DNA of 64,000 nucleotides from Promerops cafer. Lineage: Eukaryota > Chordata > Aves > Passeriformes > Nectariniidae. The translations under genes were made by a program, and so were the position numbers. The stretch lies in assembly GCA_013398275.1 (NCBI GenBank), contig VZSE01014389.1, positions 3,950,636 through 4,014,635 on the forward strand. Reading direction: 5' to 3'. Shown in pieces: positions 11,991-23,447 of the stretch. The notes under the pieces are model-generated. The model was not told the origin of the DNA. It was given only the letters and a program-made list of their open reading frames with translations, and ran no database searches. Within the stretch, counting starts at the first letter, position 1, and every line of letters begins with the position of its first letter.

Positions 11991-14900
11991 GGATAATAAC
12001 AGAACATAACCCCTTAAACTTAAAAAGCTTTATTATCAGAAAAACAATGTACCTGGGACCAAAGTCTAAATCTCAAAGGTTGATCTTCCTTTATCTTACT
12101 CCTTACCTTCAGCTCCTCTGACCCCAAGCAGCTAAGTTTTGTATATATCAGGACTTTAACCCAGAAAAATGTTTACTACACAACTGTGTAAGTTACATCT
12201 CTTGTGGATGTGCTGCATACACCTCAAGTACACTTTCCTGGGTCTATCAATGTTTCAGTTATTCTTACCTGGCAAATTCATAATCCACAGCCTGGACACC
12301 CGAGGAGCCATTCTTTACAGTTTGCAGTTCCAGTTCAGTCATGGTCACAAATTGGAAGTGATATTTATTTAGGAATGAGGACAAGGGCTCATCCATCAAT
12401 TTAAAAGCCACAGGACTTCAATTTATTCAGGTCTTAACTTTCTTAGTGAGGTAGGGAAGAGACAGACAGAGTAGTAAAATTATTTACTCAGAGCAACTGG
12501 AATTAGATTAGCTGTTAGGAGATGTTGACCTGGGGAAGCAGCAGGTTTAATGACAGAGCTATGGGAACATAACTACATTGATAGGGGCATTTGGGAGAGG
12601 TTAGAAAAGACTTTTAAAAGTCTGTGAAAGGGTTTACATGAGCAGGAAGACTGTAGCAGGCGTTCAGAGAGCGCATTGTTCTGTAAAGTGGGTTTGACAG
12701 AAGCCATGTCTTCATACCCTGCTCTTTGGCAAGGTAGATACAGGAAAAATCTGACAAGTCCAGGAGCTGGATGTGTTCTACCCATGAGCTGGCTTAATAC
12801 ATTACATTTTTTAGGTCTTTCTAAGCAATGTTTCTTTCACAAAGGAACTCACCACATAATCTTTGGGCAAGTTCTACTTTGAGTGTGTTGTGCTGGTGAT
12901 CATATGCTGTGATTAACTCTCAATTCAGGACAGTTTCAGAATGAGTCTGATGCCAGCCCTCACCCTCCAGAAACTTGAGGAAGTTGCTGGGGATGTGCTG
13001 CTTATCCATCTCCCTGGTTATCAAGTTGCTCAAGGACACAAGGGTTCAGAGAAGGACTATACATGGACTAGCATTCCTTGGGCACTAGGGAACAAGAAGA
13101 GAATATTAATATCAAGAAACCCAATACTAGTTTGCAGATCATCAGCTGCCATGTACCTATGCATGAACTCACTTGATGGCATCTGTTACACTAATCCTAA
13201 AACTTACAGATATCTGACCCAATTTCATCAGACTGGTCTTCATTACCACTGCCTGACTAAATCTCTGGAGAATGCTATAACCTTCAGGAAAGATAAACCA
13301 CAGGGATAGGAAAGGGAATGGAAAATGGAGAGCTGCCTGCAGTGAAAGATGAAAGGGAAGATTTCAAGGCCTTGTTCAGTAAAGAATACATCAGAGACCA
13401 GCCCTGGTCTGTCTAAGGAAACAAACAGAAGAACACACTGCACAAGAGACATTAGGGTTGAATAGGAGGAGTAATGGTTGCCTGCTATACAGGAAGTAGA
13501 TGTGAAAAACCTTTCAAGAAAGAGTAAGAAATATCTTTCAGGTGAATAAAAGAATAACAAAGTGGTGAGTGTTTAAAAAAGACACCCCAACTTATTATAG
13601 AAACTAATATTGAAATCAGATGAAGACTAAGGTTCAATAAGAATAACACAGTTGCCCTAAAACTCTCTCAAAGGAAGCTCTGATAATCAAACTAAACTTT
13701 AATACTTGCTGCTTTTGCTACCTTCATCTCTGACCAATTTACTTTGAAATTACTGACACCCATCCCACCAAATTTTTATGTTAGCAGAACTCAAGAGGCA
13801 AAGTTAAACTTCTTTATTATTAGACAAAGATGTCATGCTACCAGCACTGCAGAGGCTATGAAGATGCAGTGATATGTGAGAGCCCAAGCTAATACAGAGA
13901 GACACGTAGTTTCCTTGGATAGCTGAGAAAAACAGACAAGCTTTACAGTTCACATGCCTTTCCTAGTCAGTGCTCCAACAGTCTAGCTGGGTGAGGGTGG
14001 TTCAAGCATTCAGTTCATATTGATGCCTGAAATTGCTAAGCAGAATTCTAGTGCCTGGTTTCTTGCAGCACTGGCTCCCTCCACCTGCTGTTTGCTTTGT
14101 CTCCTGCAATGACAAGATAAGCCACCACTGAAGTACATGTGCACATGAGCAGGGGGCAAATGTGGCAGCCAGTGCTTGTCTTTCATTGCAAAAAGCATTC
14201 AAATCCATGAAAGAAGATCACTATAAAAGATGTTGGTATTTATTTTATGGTATTAGTCGTACAGCAGCTGCTAGACAGTATATGACATCATTTGAAATGT
14301 TCTCAGTCAAAGTTGCTATTCGTTCTGAGCACTGATTGCTTGGATAAACCTTGTGAGAGGTTTGTGTGGGCAGTACGTGTGCAGTATGATCTGGGCAAAA
14401 AATACTTCTTTCATCAAAAATGCCATTAGTTTGAATAGAGCTATAAAGTATGCTAAGAGTATTTCCTTGGAGGTTTCAGGTCAAAAAAACTGGTCAGGCT
14501 GTTAGTCTTGAATTTAAACCTAAGTGAATAATACATTTTGAATAATTTGAATGTTACATTTTCTCCTCACAGGATAACCAAAACATATCCCGCCTTCCTC
14601 AATTGCTTTTTGGAAGTATTCAAGCATTCTGTGATACAATTGAACTCCTAATTTTATGTGAGCATTTGGCATTTATTTCAGTATGTTATTTCATTGTTAA
14701 TGTCAGATGTCATATGGATTCATTATCACTTTCAAACAGGTTAAGTATAAAAATGATTTATTGCAAAGAGTATTGTGCTCTGTGATTGTAAACCCAACAG
14801 CTGTCAGCACTAGCAGATTTAATGCAATATTTTGTTTTCGGTGAAAGTTTAAACCACTTCATCCTCATCCTTTGATATTCATGGATCACATCAAAAACAA

Positions 14901-16771
14901 GGGACGCAAATATAAGTTTAGCTTGTAATGGGAATTATTGCAGAACTAGTGCCAGTGAATTATTACAGACTTTTTTGTAGTATTCAATCTTCCCTGCTGG
15001 ATTGTTTGGCTCAATATTTTGTCCATCCTTAAAAAAAAAAAAAGCCGCTATACTGTGTGTTCTGTGTATCCCTGTATCCCTGATAATTGGAATTTAGGTT
15101 TTGTACTCTTCTCCCAGATGCTTCTCCAATGGTGACAAATTAGAAAAGCGGGTCCTAACCTGAAGTGAGATCTACCCAGTCAGTGTCTCCTGCATACTGT
15201 CAGATAGTAATCTGCTATTCCACAAGTTATTTCTTTTGGGTCCTTTGGGGTATTCTTTCTCAGATCTCATGAATTTGAAAGTCTGTAAAATTCCCCCTAT
15301 CTGTGGATCAGGTGAGGAATTTTATTTTTTCCGGTGCTTAATGAGGGTATTGTGTACACAAACTGTCAGAATCTGCCACCATTTACTTTACCATTTACCA
15401 AAGGCTGTGTTAGAGCAGTGATTGCAAACTCCATTCACTACAAATTGCAACATTAAGTTCTGCACAGTGTCACACTTGTGGGGCAAGATCTGCCTTGGCC
15501 CGTACACTCCACTGGGAGAAAAATTGCATGTTTTAATTCTTACAGGTGTCCCTGAAATGGGATCAGCTGCAAGAGAAGACTGGCCATTAAGACTTAAACA
15601 GTGCAGAGTTGAGCAACCGGCCCACAGACAGTAGATATGAAGAGAAGCTTTCAGACTTCTCAAAGATTGGGTGGCTCAGCTTCGCCATAACACACTCGAT
15701 GAGAGCATTGCAGGTCATTGTGGAACAGTAATACATCAACTGTACACCCCATAAACTGGGGTGGAATAAGGTGAAATTATGACATCTCTAAGTTACTATC
15801 TCTGCTCAGTACGTATTAAAACTCCCTTTTGTGCTTTTTTTTTTTGAAAGTGCTTTTCAGAAACCAAGGCCTGAAAAAACACACTTATTGTATAACTGTA
15901 TTTTGTAAATTGATTTTATAAATCTACTGCAGGAACAGATTTATGTAAGAGCTCCAGTAGGCTCTCTTCTTTTCCTGGTTATAGGTGAATGATTGCTTTC
16001 TGAGCTCCCAAGCTTGGCACAGGCAAGGGCCTTGAGACTGTAGGTCACACTGCTGTCAACTCAGAAATGTAAATGGGGGCTACGGTCTCTTAATTTTTCC
16101 AAAAAATCTGTGAATGCTTGGAGAATGATATTGACATTTAAAGAAAATCTATTATTTCTGTCTAATTACAAATCTGGTTTTAGGAAGGACCAGCTACTGT
16201 GGATTTTAAATGGTCCCCCTGTGTTTTACAGCTGGCCTTAAAGTGGCTGAGCTGAGATGTGCAGAAGTTCAAAAAAGTAAAGCAGAAAAGGGAGAAGTTG
16301 TGGGACAGCTGGTAGGAGAACAGGGGTGTTAGGGGTCTGGGTGACATCAGAAAGTGGCCTTCAGAAGAGAAGTATAAATGCAGCTATTGAATACACCATG
16401 GTGATTTATTCCTGCTCCCTAAAAAGATAAGATGGCCTTAGACTCAGCATTGCCTTACCACAACTCTGGCCCCAAATTAAAATTTCTGAATTTCTATAAA
16501 AAATAAAATTTTGAAAGATAGAAATGGTAGTAGATGTTGATTATTCATCAGACAAAATTTATAAATCTTTGTCATAGTGTGAGAGATCTTTTAGGAAAAC
16601 ACAAAACCTTTCAAAAAGGTGCTGATGAAGTTCTGCTTGTTCATGCTAGCAGATGCAGCTCTTTAGTCCCTACAGGAGCCAGGACAAGTGGTAGCTTTCC
16701 TCTGGAGGAAGTTAATCCCAACTAGGCTCTCCAGGGACATTACAAGAAAAGCCTGGTTTAGGCAGGCAGCA
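11991..16771. other. Non-coding interval
   Basis: No gene is seen. Frames up to about 120 codons occur (12941-13309 plus; 13243-13560 minus) but overlap each other on opposite strands and match nothing known. A weak CTCF-like site is at 14146-14159. An A13 run at about 15029 has no upstream polyadenylation signal or gene-like sequence, so it is not a processed pseudogene tail. Confidence 0.5.
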
Positions 16772-17302
16772 TTCATAGAACCACAGAATCATTAAGGTTG
16801 GAAAAGACCTCTTAGACCATCAAGTCCCATCTTTAACTCAGTGTTGCCATGTTCACCACTAAACCATGCCCCAAGGTGCAACATCCACACATTTTTCAAA
16901 TGCTTCCAGAGCTTGTGATTTCACCATTTCCCTGACCAGCCTGTTCCAATGTGTGACCATCTTTCAATGAAGAAACTTTTCCTAATGTCCAACCTCAACC
17001 TCCCCTGGCACACCTTGAGGCCTGTCACTTGTTACCGGGAAGAAGAGGCCAACCCCTACCTGGCTAGACCCTCTTTTCAGACAGTTGTAGAGAATTATAA
17101 GGTAACCTTTGACCCTCCTTTTCTCCAGGCTAAACCAGCTCCTTCAGCTGCTCCTCACAGAACTTGAGCTCCAGACCCTTCACCAGCTCCATTGCCCTTC
17201 TCTTAGACTTGCTCCAGCACCTCAGTGTCTGTTCTGAAGGGCCCAGAACTGGACACAGGATTTAAGATGTGGCCTCACCAGTGCCAACTAGAGGGGCTGG
17301 TG
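16772..17302 (-). mobile_element. CR1 LINE 3' fragment (antisense), about 530 bp
   Basis: This is the complement of a CR1 tail and the end of its second open reading frame. Landmarks in plus-strand order are the TCATAGAACCACAGAATC end with GGTTGGAAAAGACC, CCACTAAACCATG, the CAGCCTGTTCCAATG block, GAAGAAACTTTTCCTAATGT, CCTTTTCTCCAGGCTAAAC, AGACCCTTCACCAGCTCC and ATGTGGCCTCACCAGTGCC. It belongs to the same broad subfamily as the sense copy at 27273-27500. Small indels break the coding frame. It is 5'-truncated in the usual way. Confidence 0.93.
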
Positions 17303-19653
17303 TGGGTATTTCTTGTAGTTCTATCCACTGTGAATTCAGCAAAACAATTGAGAACTGAGATTTAGTGTTTTTAATGAGGGTCCAAGGGCTTTTTTGGAGA
17401 ATGCAATTTCCATTTGTTGTGAGCTGTACAGCAAGGGAAGCTTTGCCTTTGTAAGCCCTGCTCAAAGCATGAGAGAAACTCTACAAGCGCAAAGGATGTG
17501 ACCCTGAATTCCTCTCCCTAGGTGCTCTGCCAGTGGGAGGGCTTGCTGCACTGGACTCTGGCCATCACCGTCAGTTTGTGGGTGTCATCATTAATTGCTA
17601 ACCTTAACAAAACTGAAAATACATTTGCACTTTACTTTTCTTAGAAACCCAGATACAAGAGGCACTGACTTTCATAAAGTGCTTTGGCAATATGCATTCC
17701 CTAGTTTATCCCATCAGATTGGACTACAGCTGTGTGGGACATGCTGTACTTCCTCAAGGGCACTCCTTTACACAAGCCAACAATATCAAAACCTCGTGAG
17801 CAGCATGAGCCAGGGCTGCACATGCTTTCAGACTGCACAACCATTTAATCAGCAAGTGCTGCAGTATCTCTGAATAAAAATGGTATGTATAAAGCCTTTC
17901 TGATGTTTTTTTAATGCATTATGGGGTCCCCTTATGAAATGCAGGTTGTCACCCAGTGGCACACATCACAGGGACGAGTGGATATCAGCAGTGGCTCTGA
18001 CCCATCAATACCCAAAGTGGAGTAGCTGTGATGACATAAGCTGCCCTAACAGGTTAATTTATTTTGCTTCTGCCAAGTTTTATGTTTGTGCTCTGAAGTT
18101 TGGAGGCAATAGAATTTATCAGTGAAACATTTGCAAACATTCAGTAAAAGAAGAAAGTTTACATTTCTTCAACCCTATTGAAAGAAACAGCTAAACTGTT
18201 TTTCTTTTTTTTTTTCCAAATGGGAAAAAAGGTCAAGTATGAAGCAATGAGGAAAAGAAAATAAATTTGAATAAGATCATTAAGGCCATAAATTCTGGCT
18301 AAATTTATAAACAACTTGATCTGCTCCATTTTGACAATTATAAGGTTCTTTGCTAGTGTCAGTCCATATATTAAAAAATAGAAAATGCCCAGTGCACTTA
18401 ATAGGGCCACTGTGCTTAAGGCAAAAAGGTAACTCTCTCCAGGCAATTACAGATCTATTTATCAGCAGTAGTAACCTCTGTGTAAGATCTTGGTTTACCT
18501 AATTGCTATCAGATGCTGCTGTCTGGGTAGAACACCTTCCCTGTTTAGGCAGCAGTCCTGTAATCTGAGCAGCCTGAGGAAAATCAAGATTACTGGTTAA
18601 TCTGCTAATCTTCCTCCTTGAAGGCATCTTCTAGACAAATTCAGGAAGCACACGTATTTCCAGACAAAAACGGTAAATATAAAACAAACATTGAGATTAT
18701 TGCAAGAAATTTATTCTTTGTGATAGACAAACTTAAGAGGTGTTTCAGGCTTGCAACTCTTTGCTTTGCAAACTCTATAAGTGTGTTGGTTTTGAACTGT
18801 GTATCAGTTTCAGGAAGACTTACCCTGTTCAATATAGCTGGTACCCGTTATATTACATTTTCTTTATTCATGTTACTCTGCTGTGGCAATAAAAGATGTG
18901 TCTTTTGACACTGCTCTTAATGAGGGTTCTTACAATCTCAGATGGTGAGGAGGGTTTGTGCCCCATGTAGTTGTGCTTGAGAAGGGTCTGAAGAGGTGTG
19001 GATGCAGTGTTCATAGAACTTAGTAGTTCAGTGACCATTTTCCTTTCCACCTTGTTACACTGTTAATTGTGCAGTAATTACTTTTTTCTGTCCTGACCAA
19101 GATGTCAGTTTTTGTCCTCACTTTGTTTATATTTTTACTCCTTGTAGGGTACTTGTCATTTCAACATTTTAATAAAAATATCTGAAAGAAAAGTTCCTGG
19201 TCAGTGCTGTTATTCATGGTTTTCATTCCTTTGAAGACAGTCAAAAGGTGTGCCTGTGTTACACAAGCAATTTTTCTCCCATTCATTTTAGATCTACTGT
19301 TACAATGCTAACTTTGTCTATCTAGATCTTCTAAACACTGTTGGAAAAACCTTGTGACCATCCAGCTTTTGGTAGCAAGGCAGAGTCCTGGACCACAGAA
19401 CTTTTATCTCCATCTTCAGCACCTCTATCACCAGCACAACAGACTGTATCTCCGCCTTCAGCACTGACTTTTGTGAACATGGGAAGAAGGTTTAATTGTT
19501 CTGTGTCTCTGTTCTCCCACCTTTAACATGGAAAAATAAAGCTATCAACAGTTTTCTTAACATTTGAAATACATGGATAAAAATTCTGGCTAGAGACAAG
19601 TTCAATTCTAATAAAACTGTACAATTACAGTGCTTTGGGGAAATTGGCTTTTT

Positions 19654-19706
19654 TAAACATCCTTAAAAGAAATCTGAGTAGTAAACATCCTTAAAAATCT
19701 GAGTAG
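19654..19706 (+). repeat. Imperfect tandem duplication, 28 + 25 bp
   Basis: Two adjacent copies of a unit beginning TAAACATCCTTAAAA and ending ATCTGAGTAG occur back to back. They differ by three extra bases in the first copy. It is a local duplication with no coding content. Confidence 0.85.
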
Positions 19707-19840
19707 TTTTGCAGAGGGAGCCTGTGTGACTTCTGTGGAAACTTACTATTCAAACTAATTTATTTTTTTCTCTCCTTGTTGATAATGTCTGTACTTTTAT
19801 TCTATGTTGACATAGTTCATTGTATTTGGTGTAAAGACTT

Positions 19841-19884
19841 AACTTCATTGTCAGTAACTTCATTAACTTCATTGTCAGTAACTT
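19841..19884 (+). repeat. Tandem duplication with 24-bp period
   Basis: The unit AACTTCATTGTCAGTAACTT followed by CATT is repeated once, and related ACTTAACTTA pieces continue to about 19920. It is a small simple tandem array. Confidence 0.85.
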
Positions 19885-20772
19885 AACTTATTGTACATAA
19901 GACTTAACTTACTGTACAGTATAATCTATAGTGTTCTAATATATAATCATTGTTGGAAATAATCTAGAGGAAAGACTTTGCTAAATGAATTCTTTGCTTT
20001 ATACCTTGGCATGCATTTTAGCAAGATTAAGTCATAAATGGTTTCTGAAACTGAAAAAAATATCCCAAGGGCAATATACTTCAATGGAGACTCCTGGAAA
20101 TGGCTCATAACTAATGTAGTCCTTAAATCATTATGGGAAGGTCTGATATCAAAATGAGAACTTTGATATCACTGTTATATGACTGTTAGCTGGTTTGCTG
20201 CAGAAGAAGCTTAGAGTGAGAAGGGTGGCTGAATGAGTGAGAAGTACTTCTGCCACAGTCACACAATTAAATTTCGGATCACGGCAGAACCAGATCTGGA
20301 GTTTCTGGCACAGTGTCTTACAGGCTAGGAAGATGCTATAAACTTAAGACCTCCTACCATGACCTGATTTCAGACAGCTGTGTTAGTTTAACACTTCATT
20401 ATTTTTTGTTGTGGAATGTGATAAAATAGAGGCAGTGTATTGAATTTTCTCCTTACAAGAACTTTGTAACAAAGAAAAATGACTCAAATTTAAGTATTTT
20501 CAGTTAAAAAAAATGTTTTACAGATGAAAAGACAGTTACATTCTTAAGCCATTGCCTCTTGATTTTTGTCTACTGTATTTGCACATAATATTTGCACTAT
20601 AATAGTTAAACCTTACAGAGTATTCATCTTTGCTAGGATACATATTTGAATAAATATATGAATGTTCATAACAGAAAGAACTCTGTCTTGATAAAAGATT
20701 TTTCTTTTCTCTCATGACTAAATCCAGGAAATACTTTAATATTACAGAGAAATTTATCAAAAGAAAACTTAC

Positions 20773-20860
20773 TTGAAAAAGAAAATTCTCTTCTCCCATG
20801 AAGACCCTGAGGCTGAAGTGTTTGTCACGTTTAAAACTCAGGGTCTGGAGCAGGTCAGAT
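20773..20860 (-). other. Possible 88-nt exon on the minus strand (unrecognised)
   Basis: On the minus strand a long pyrimidine-rich tract ending in CTACTCCAG precedes position 20860. A consensus donor, CAA|GTAAGT, follows position 20773. The 88 nt between them are open in the frame that reads SDLLQTLSFKRDK and then FMGEENFLFQ, and that frame stays open past the donor. The combination of a good acceptor, a perfect donor hexamer and an internal-exon-like length is what makes this worth listing. Against it, no partner exon is identified, the protein sequence matches nothing I recognise, and such pairs arise by chance in tens of kilobases. It could equally be a non-coding RNA exon. Confidence 0.2.
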
Positions 20861-21056
20861 CTGGAGTAGATTAGGGAGAGTGTCAAAGAATGAAACCAAG
20901 CACAATTGCTTCTTGTTTAAAGAGTGGTAGCCCTTTGGCTGAAGCTTCTGTGTAGTTCCTGACAGCTTGTATACAAGAAGACATTTTCTGAATAAACAAA
21001 TTACACGACAAAATTACTTATGATTGCTCATAAGTGATTTCGGCTTTGAATGCAAA

Positions 21057-21320
21057 ATGGGTGTGTTGCTTTTCCAAAACATTCATGCTATTATTGCAAG
21101 CTTTATTGCTTCCTTATTCCTTGCTGCTTGCTTTTTCTTCTCATTGGATTCACGTATTTTGAAATGTTCAATGACCAACAGTGAAGAAGAAGATGAATAT
21201 GATATCAGCCTAAACAACCCAGAATCATTAATTTTAAGCTTGGGGCTGGGGTATGAGCCAACATTGTATATGAAACAATGGTTTATCAAGGAAACTAAAA
21301 CAACATGTTCTAGAAGTTAA
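21057..21320 (+). other. Possible small ORF, 87 aa, with hydrophobic N-terminus
   Basis: An ATG with a favourable context (A at -3, G at +4) starts an 87-codon frame ending in TAA. Residues 1 to about 30 are strongly hydrophobic (MGVLLFQNIHAIIASF, then LFLAACFFFS), resembling a signal peptide or single membrane segment. An acidic stretch NSEEEDEYDI follows at about residues 40-49, and then a mixed C-terminal half. I recognise no family. The frame upstream is also open for 11 codons, and a 68-codon frame runs antisense. The length is well within chance expectation, so this is a candidate only. Confidence 0.2.
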
Positions 21321-22611
21321 ACGGTTAAAATGGAGGGCCCACAGATACAGCAGTTTTCCATTAAAGAATTATTTTAACTAAATATACAGTTAAATAGCAA
21401 GCAAGAGTAGACTCAGTAGACCAAGGACAAATTATAGATTTTATCAGGTTAAAATGTCTTATTTACATGGAGATTTTACTGACTCACATTCATGCCCCTG
21501 GAAAATTTTGGTTGTGTAGGAGAAAGTGGTGGAAATGCTGAACTTTATATGAACAAAAATTAATTTTTTTTAATTAAAAAAATATTGTAAAAAATTTCCT
21601 CCATGTAGAAAAAGAAGATTTTTTAATACAGCTAGATAAGTATTTTACAATTTATCTTCAAGATTCAGGAATGTGCCTTAAAAGTAATAAAGAAATAATG
21701 CACGTTTATGTGCAAATAAAAACATTATATGTATATTATATTTCATCTAACTACCAATAATGAGGATAACCACTGCCACATGGATATGCAATATCTTGTT
21801 ATAACAAAGTAGAGAAAAAAAATCAGCATAGGTTAGTTAATTGGACTGCAAGTCCTGTACTTGTTGTGGCTATGAAGAAAGACAAACATCAACCCATGAC
21901 ATATCCAGAGAGGTATCTTCTGGAAAAGATAGCCTGTGGAAGCCTTCATCTAGAAAATTGGGTGCAGTTCTACTCCCTTATTTTTTGGGTGCATTTGTTC
22001 AAGTAAAATACAGATGTAAAGGAGGCCTGCAGTGGCAATCAAGGACAAGGAGAGACTGTTAGATAAAATGAGAAAAAAAAAGGCTTGGCTTGTATACCCT
22101 AACAAAGTGAAGACTGAGAAGAAATTACAGGTTTTCTCTATAAATGCTTGGGGTGGGCCAGAAAGAGAATACCTGTTAAACTTGTCATAAAAAGCTTAGG
22201 CGGGAGATTAGAATAGAATTTCTAACCACCAGAGGTACAAGACTCTAAAAGAGGATCCCAGTAGGAGTAGTGTAGGTAGGCATTGTAACCACTTTTTGAT
22301 TCCTTCATGAAAAGGACTACATGACATGCAACAGCAAGAGATTGATATGCTTTTATGCTGTCAGATATGTAAAACTAACCTTATAATTCCAGCTAAATTT
22401 CAGTTATAAAAATTACTTTTTAGTGAGAGACAAGAATATACCTGTTTGAGTAATGGAGGAAAATTCGAGAATGCACATGGTTTTACGGGGGAAAAAGTGA
22501 GAAGAACTGCATACAACTTTCTAGGTGAATGCTTTCATGGACTTCTTGATATTTTCTAGAAAATACATCTCTGGACACACCTTGGGATTGTGCATTCAAT
22601 AGAATTTTCAT
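21321..22611. other. Non-coding interval
   Basis: Very AT-rich DNA with A and T runs, for example around 21560-21600. No gene or repeat family is recognised. Confidence 0.5.
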
Positions 22612-23447
22612 TAGTTTCATAGAGACTAATGGTTTGGGTTTAAAGGGACTATGAAGATCATTTAATTTCAACCCCCATGCCATGCGCAGGGTCACCTTCC
22701 ACTAGTTCAGGTTGATCAAGGCCTCATGCAGCCTGGCCTTGAACACTTCAAGGGATGGGACATTCACAAGGTTTCTGGGCAATCTGTTGCAGTGTCTTAC
22801 CACCATTACAATGAAGAATTTCTTCATAATATTGAACCTAAATCTCTCCTCTTAATTTAAAACCATTACCCCTTGGCCCTATCCCCTTGTAAAAAGTCCC
22901 TCTCCAGGTCTCTTGTAGACCCCCCCTGAGGTATTGAAAGGCTGCTGTAAGATATCCCCCAGTCCTTCCCTTCTCCAAATTGAACAACTTGAACTCTCTC
23001 TGTCTCCTTAGGAGAGGTGCTCCAGCCCTCTGATTACCTCTGTGGCCTCCTCTGGACATGTTCCAAATCTTGTCCTCATCTTTCTTGTGCTGAGGGACCC
23101 AGAGCTGGACACAGCACTCTGTGCGTGGTCTCACCAGAGTGGAGCAGAGGGGCAGAATCCCTTCCCTCACCCTGCTGGCCACACTGCTTTGAATGCAGCC
23201 CAGGATGTGGTTGTCCATCCAGGCTGCAAGATCACATTGCCCGTTCAAGCCCAGCTTACCGACCTCCAGAAGCCCAAAGTCTTTCTCTGCAGGACTGCTC
23301 TCAATGAATTCTTCTCCCAGTCTGTGCTTATGTCTGGATTGTCCCCAACTCAGGTGCATCACCTTGCACTGGCAGAACACTTCAAAGTTCTCATGTGTGA
23401 ATTTAGAAGTTCTCATGCCCACTTCTCAAGTGTGTTCAGCTTTCTTG
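22612..23447 (-). mobile_element. CR1 LINE, 5'-truncated, about 835 bp (antisense)
   Basis: This is the longest transposon in the window. On the minus strand it runs from the block encoding the end of the CR1 reverse-transcriptase ORF through the 3' untranslated tail. Diagnostic plus-strand landmarks are the degenerate tail near 22612-22660, CAAGGCCTCATGCAGCCTGG, AAGAATTTCTTCAT, CCTTGTAAAAAGTCCCTCTC, the GGACCCAGAGCTGGACACAG block, GTGGTCTCACCAGAGTGGAG, and TGTCCCCAACTCAGGTGCA at the 5' side. The 5' truncation point near 23447 is approximate. It belongs to the subfamily whose 3' end is also seen, in the opposite direction, at 25191-25540. Confidence 0.95.
22838..23422 (-). pseudogene. CR1 ORF2 C-terminal fragment (reverse transcriptase), 194 codons still open
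   Basis: The frame encodes the C-terminal part of the CR1 ORF2 protein, downstream of the reverse-transcriptase catalytic core; that protein in full-length CR1 has endonuclease and reverse-transcriptase domains and copies the element by target-primed reverse transcription. Recognisable family segments are LGCIQSSVASR (residues 74-84), ILPLCSTLVRP (89-99), CVQLWVPQHKKD (104-115), LFNLEKGR (146-153) and FQYLRGGLQ (162-170). The endonuclease domain and the catalytic core are missing because the element is 5'-truncated, so it cannot be active. It has no start codon of its own; the frame simply continues from the truncation. Shorter frames on the plus strand over the same bases are shadows. The frame has survived 194 codons without a stop, although many residues differ from the family pattern. 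Confidence 0.9.

Larger units (their letters stand above)
17303..20772. other. Non-coding interval
   Basis: No gene is seen. The interval includes two small local tandem duplications, listed separately. A 95-codon minus-strand frame at 18159-18446 is very rich in F, L and I and starts at TTG, which fits AT-rich composition rather than a membrane protein. Confidence 0.5.

Noticed and set aside
15028..15041. A-run as the tail of a processed pseudogene
   Set aside because: No polyadenylation signal or gene-like sequence lies upstream and no target-site duplication is visible.
18159..18446. 95-codon minus-strand frame resembling a multi-pass membrane protein
   Set aside because: It starts at TTG and its F/L/I richness follows from AT-rich DNA; no supporting splice sites.
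19841..19920. CRISPR-like repeat array
   Set aside because: Only two full repeat units without unique spacers, and the host is a vertebrate; it is a small tandem duplication.
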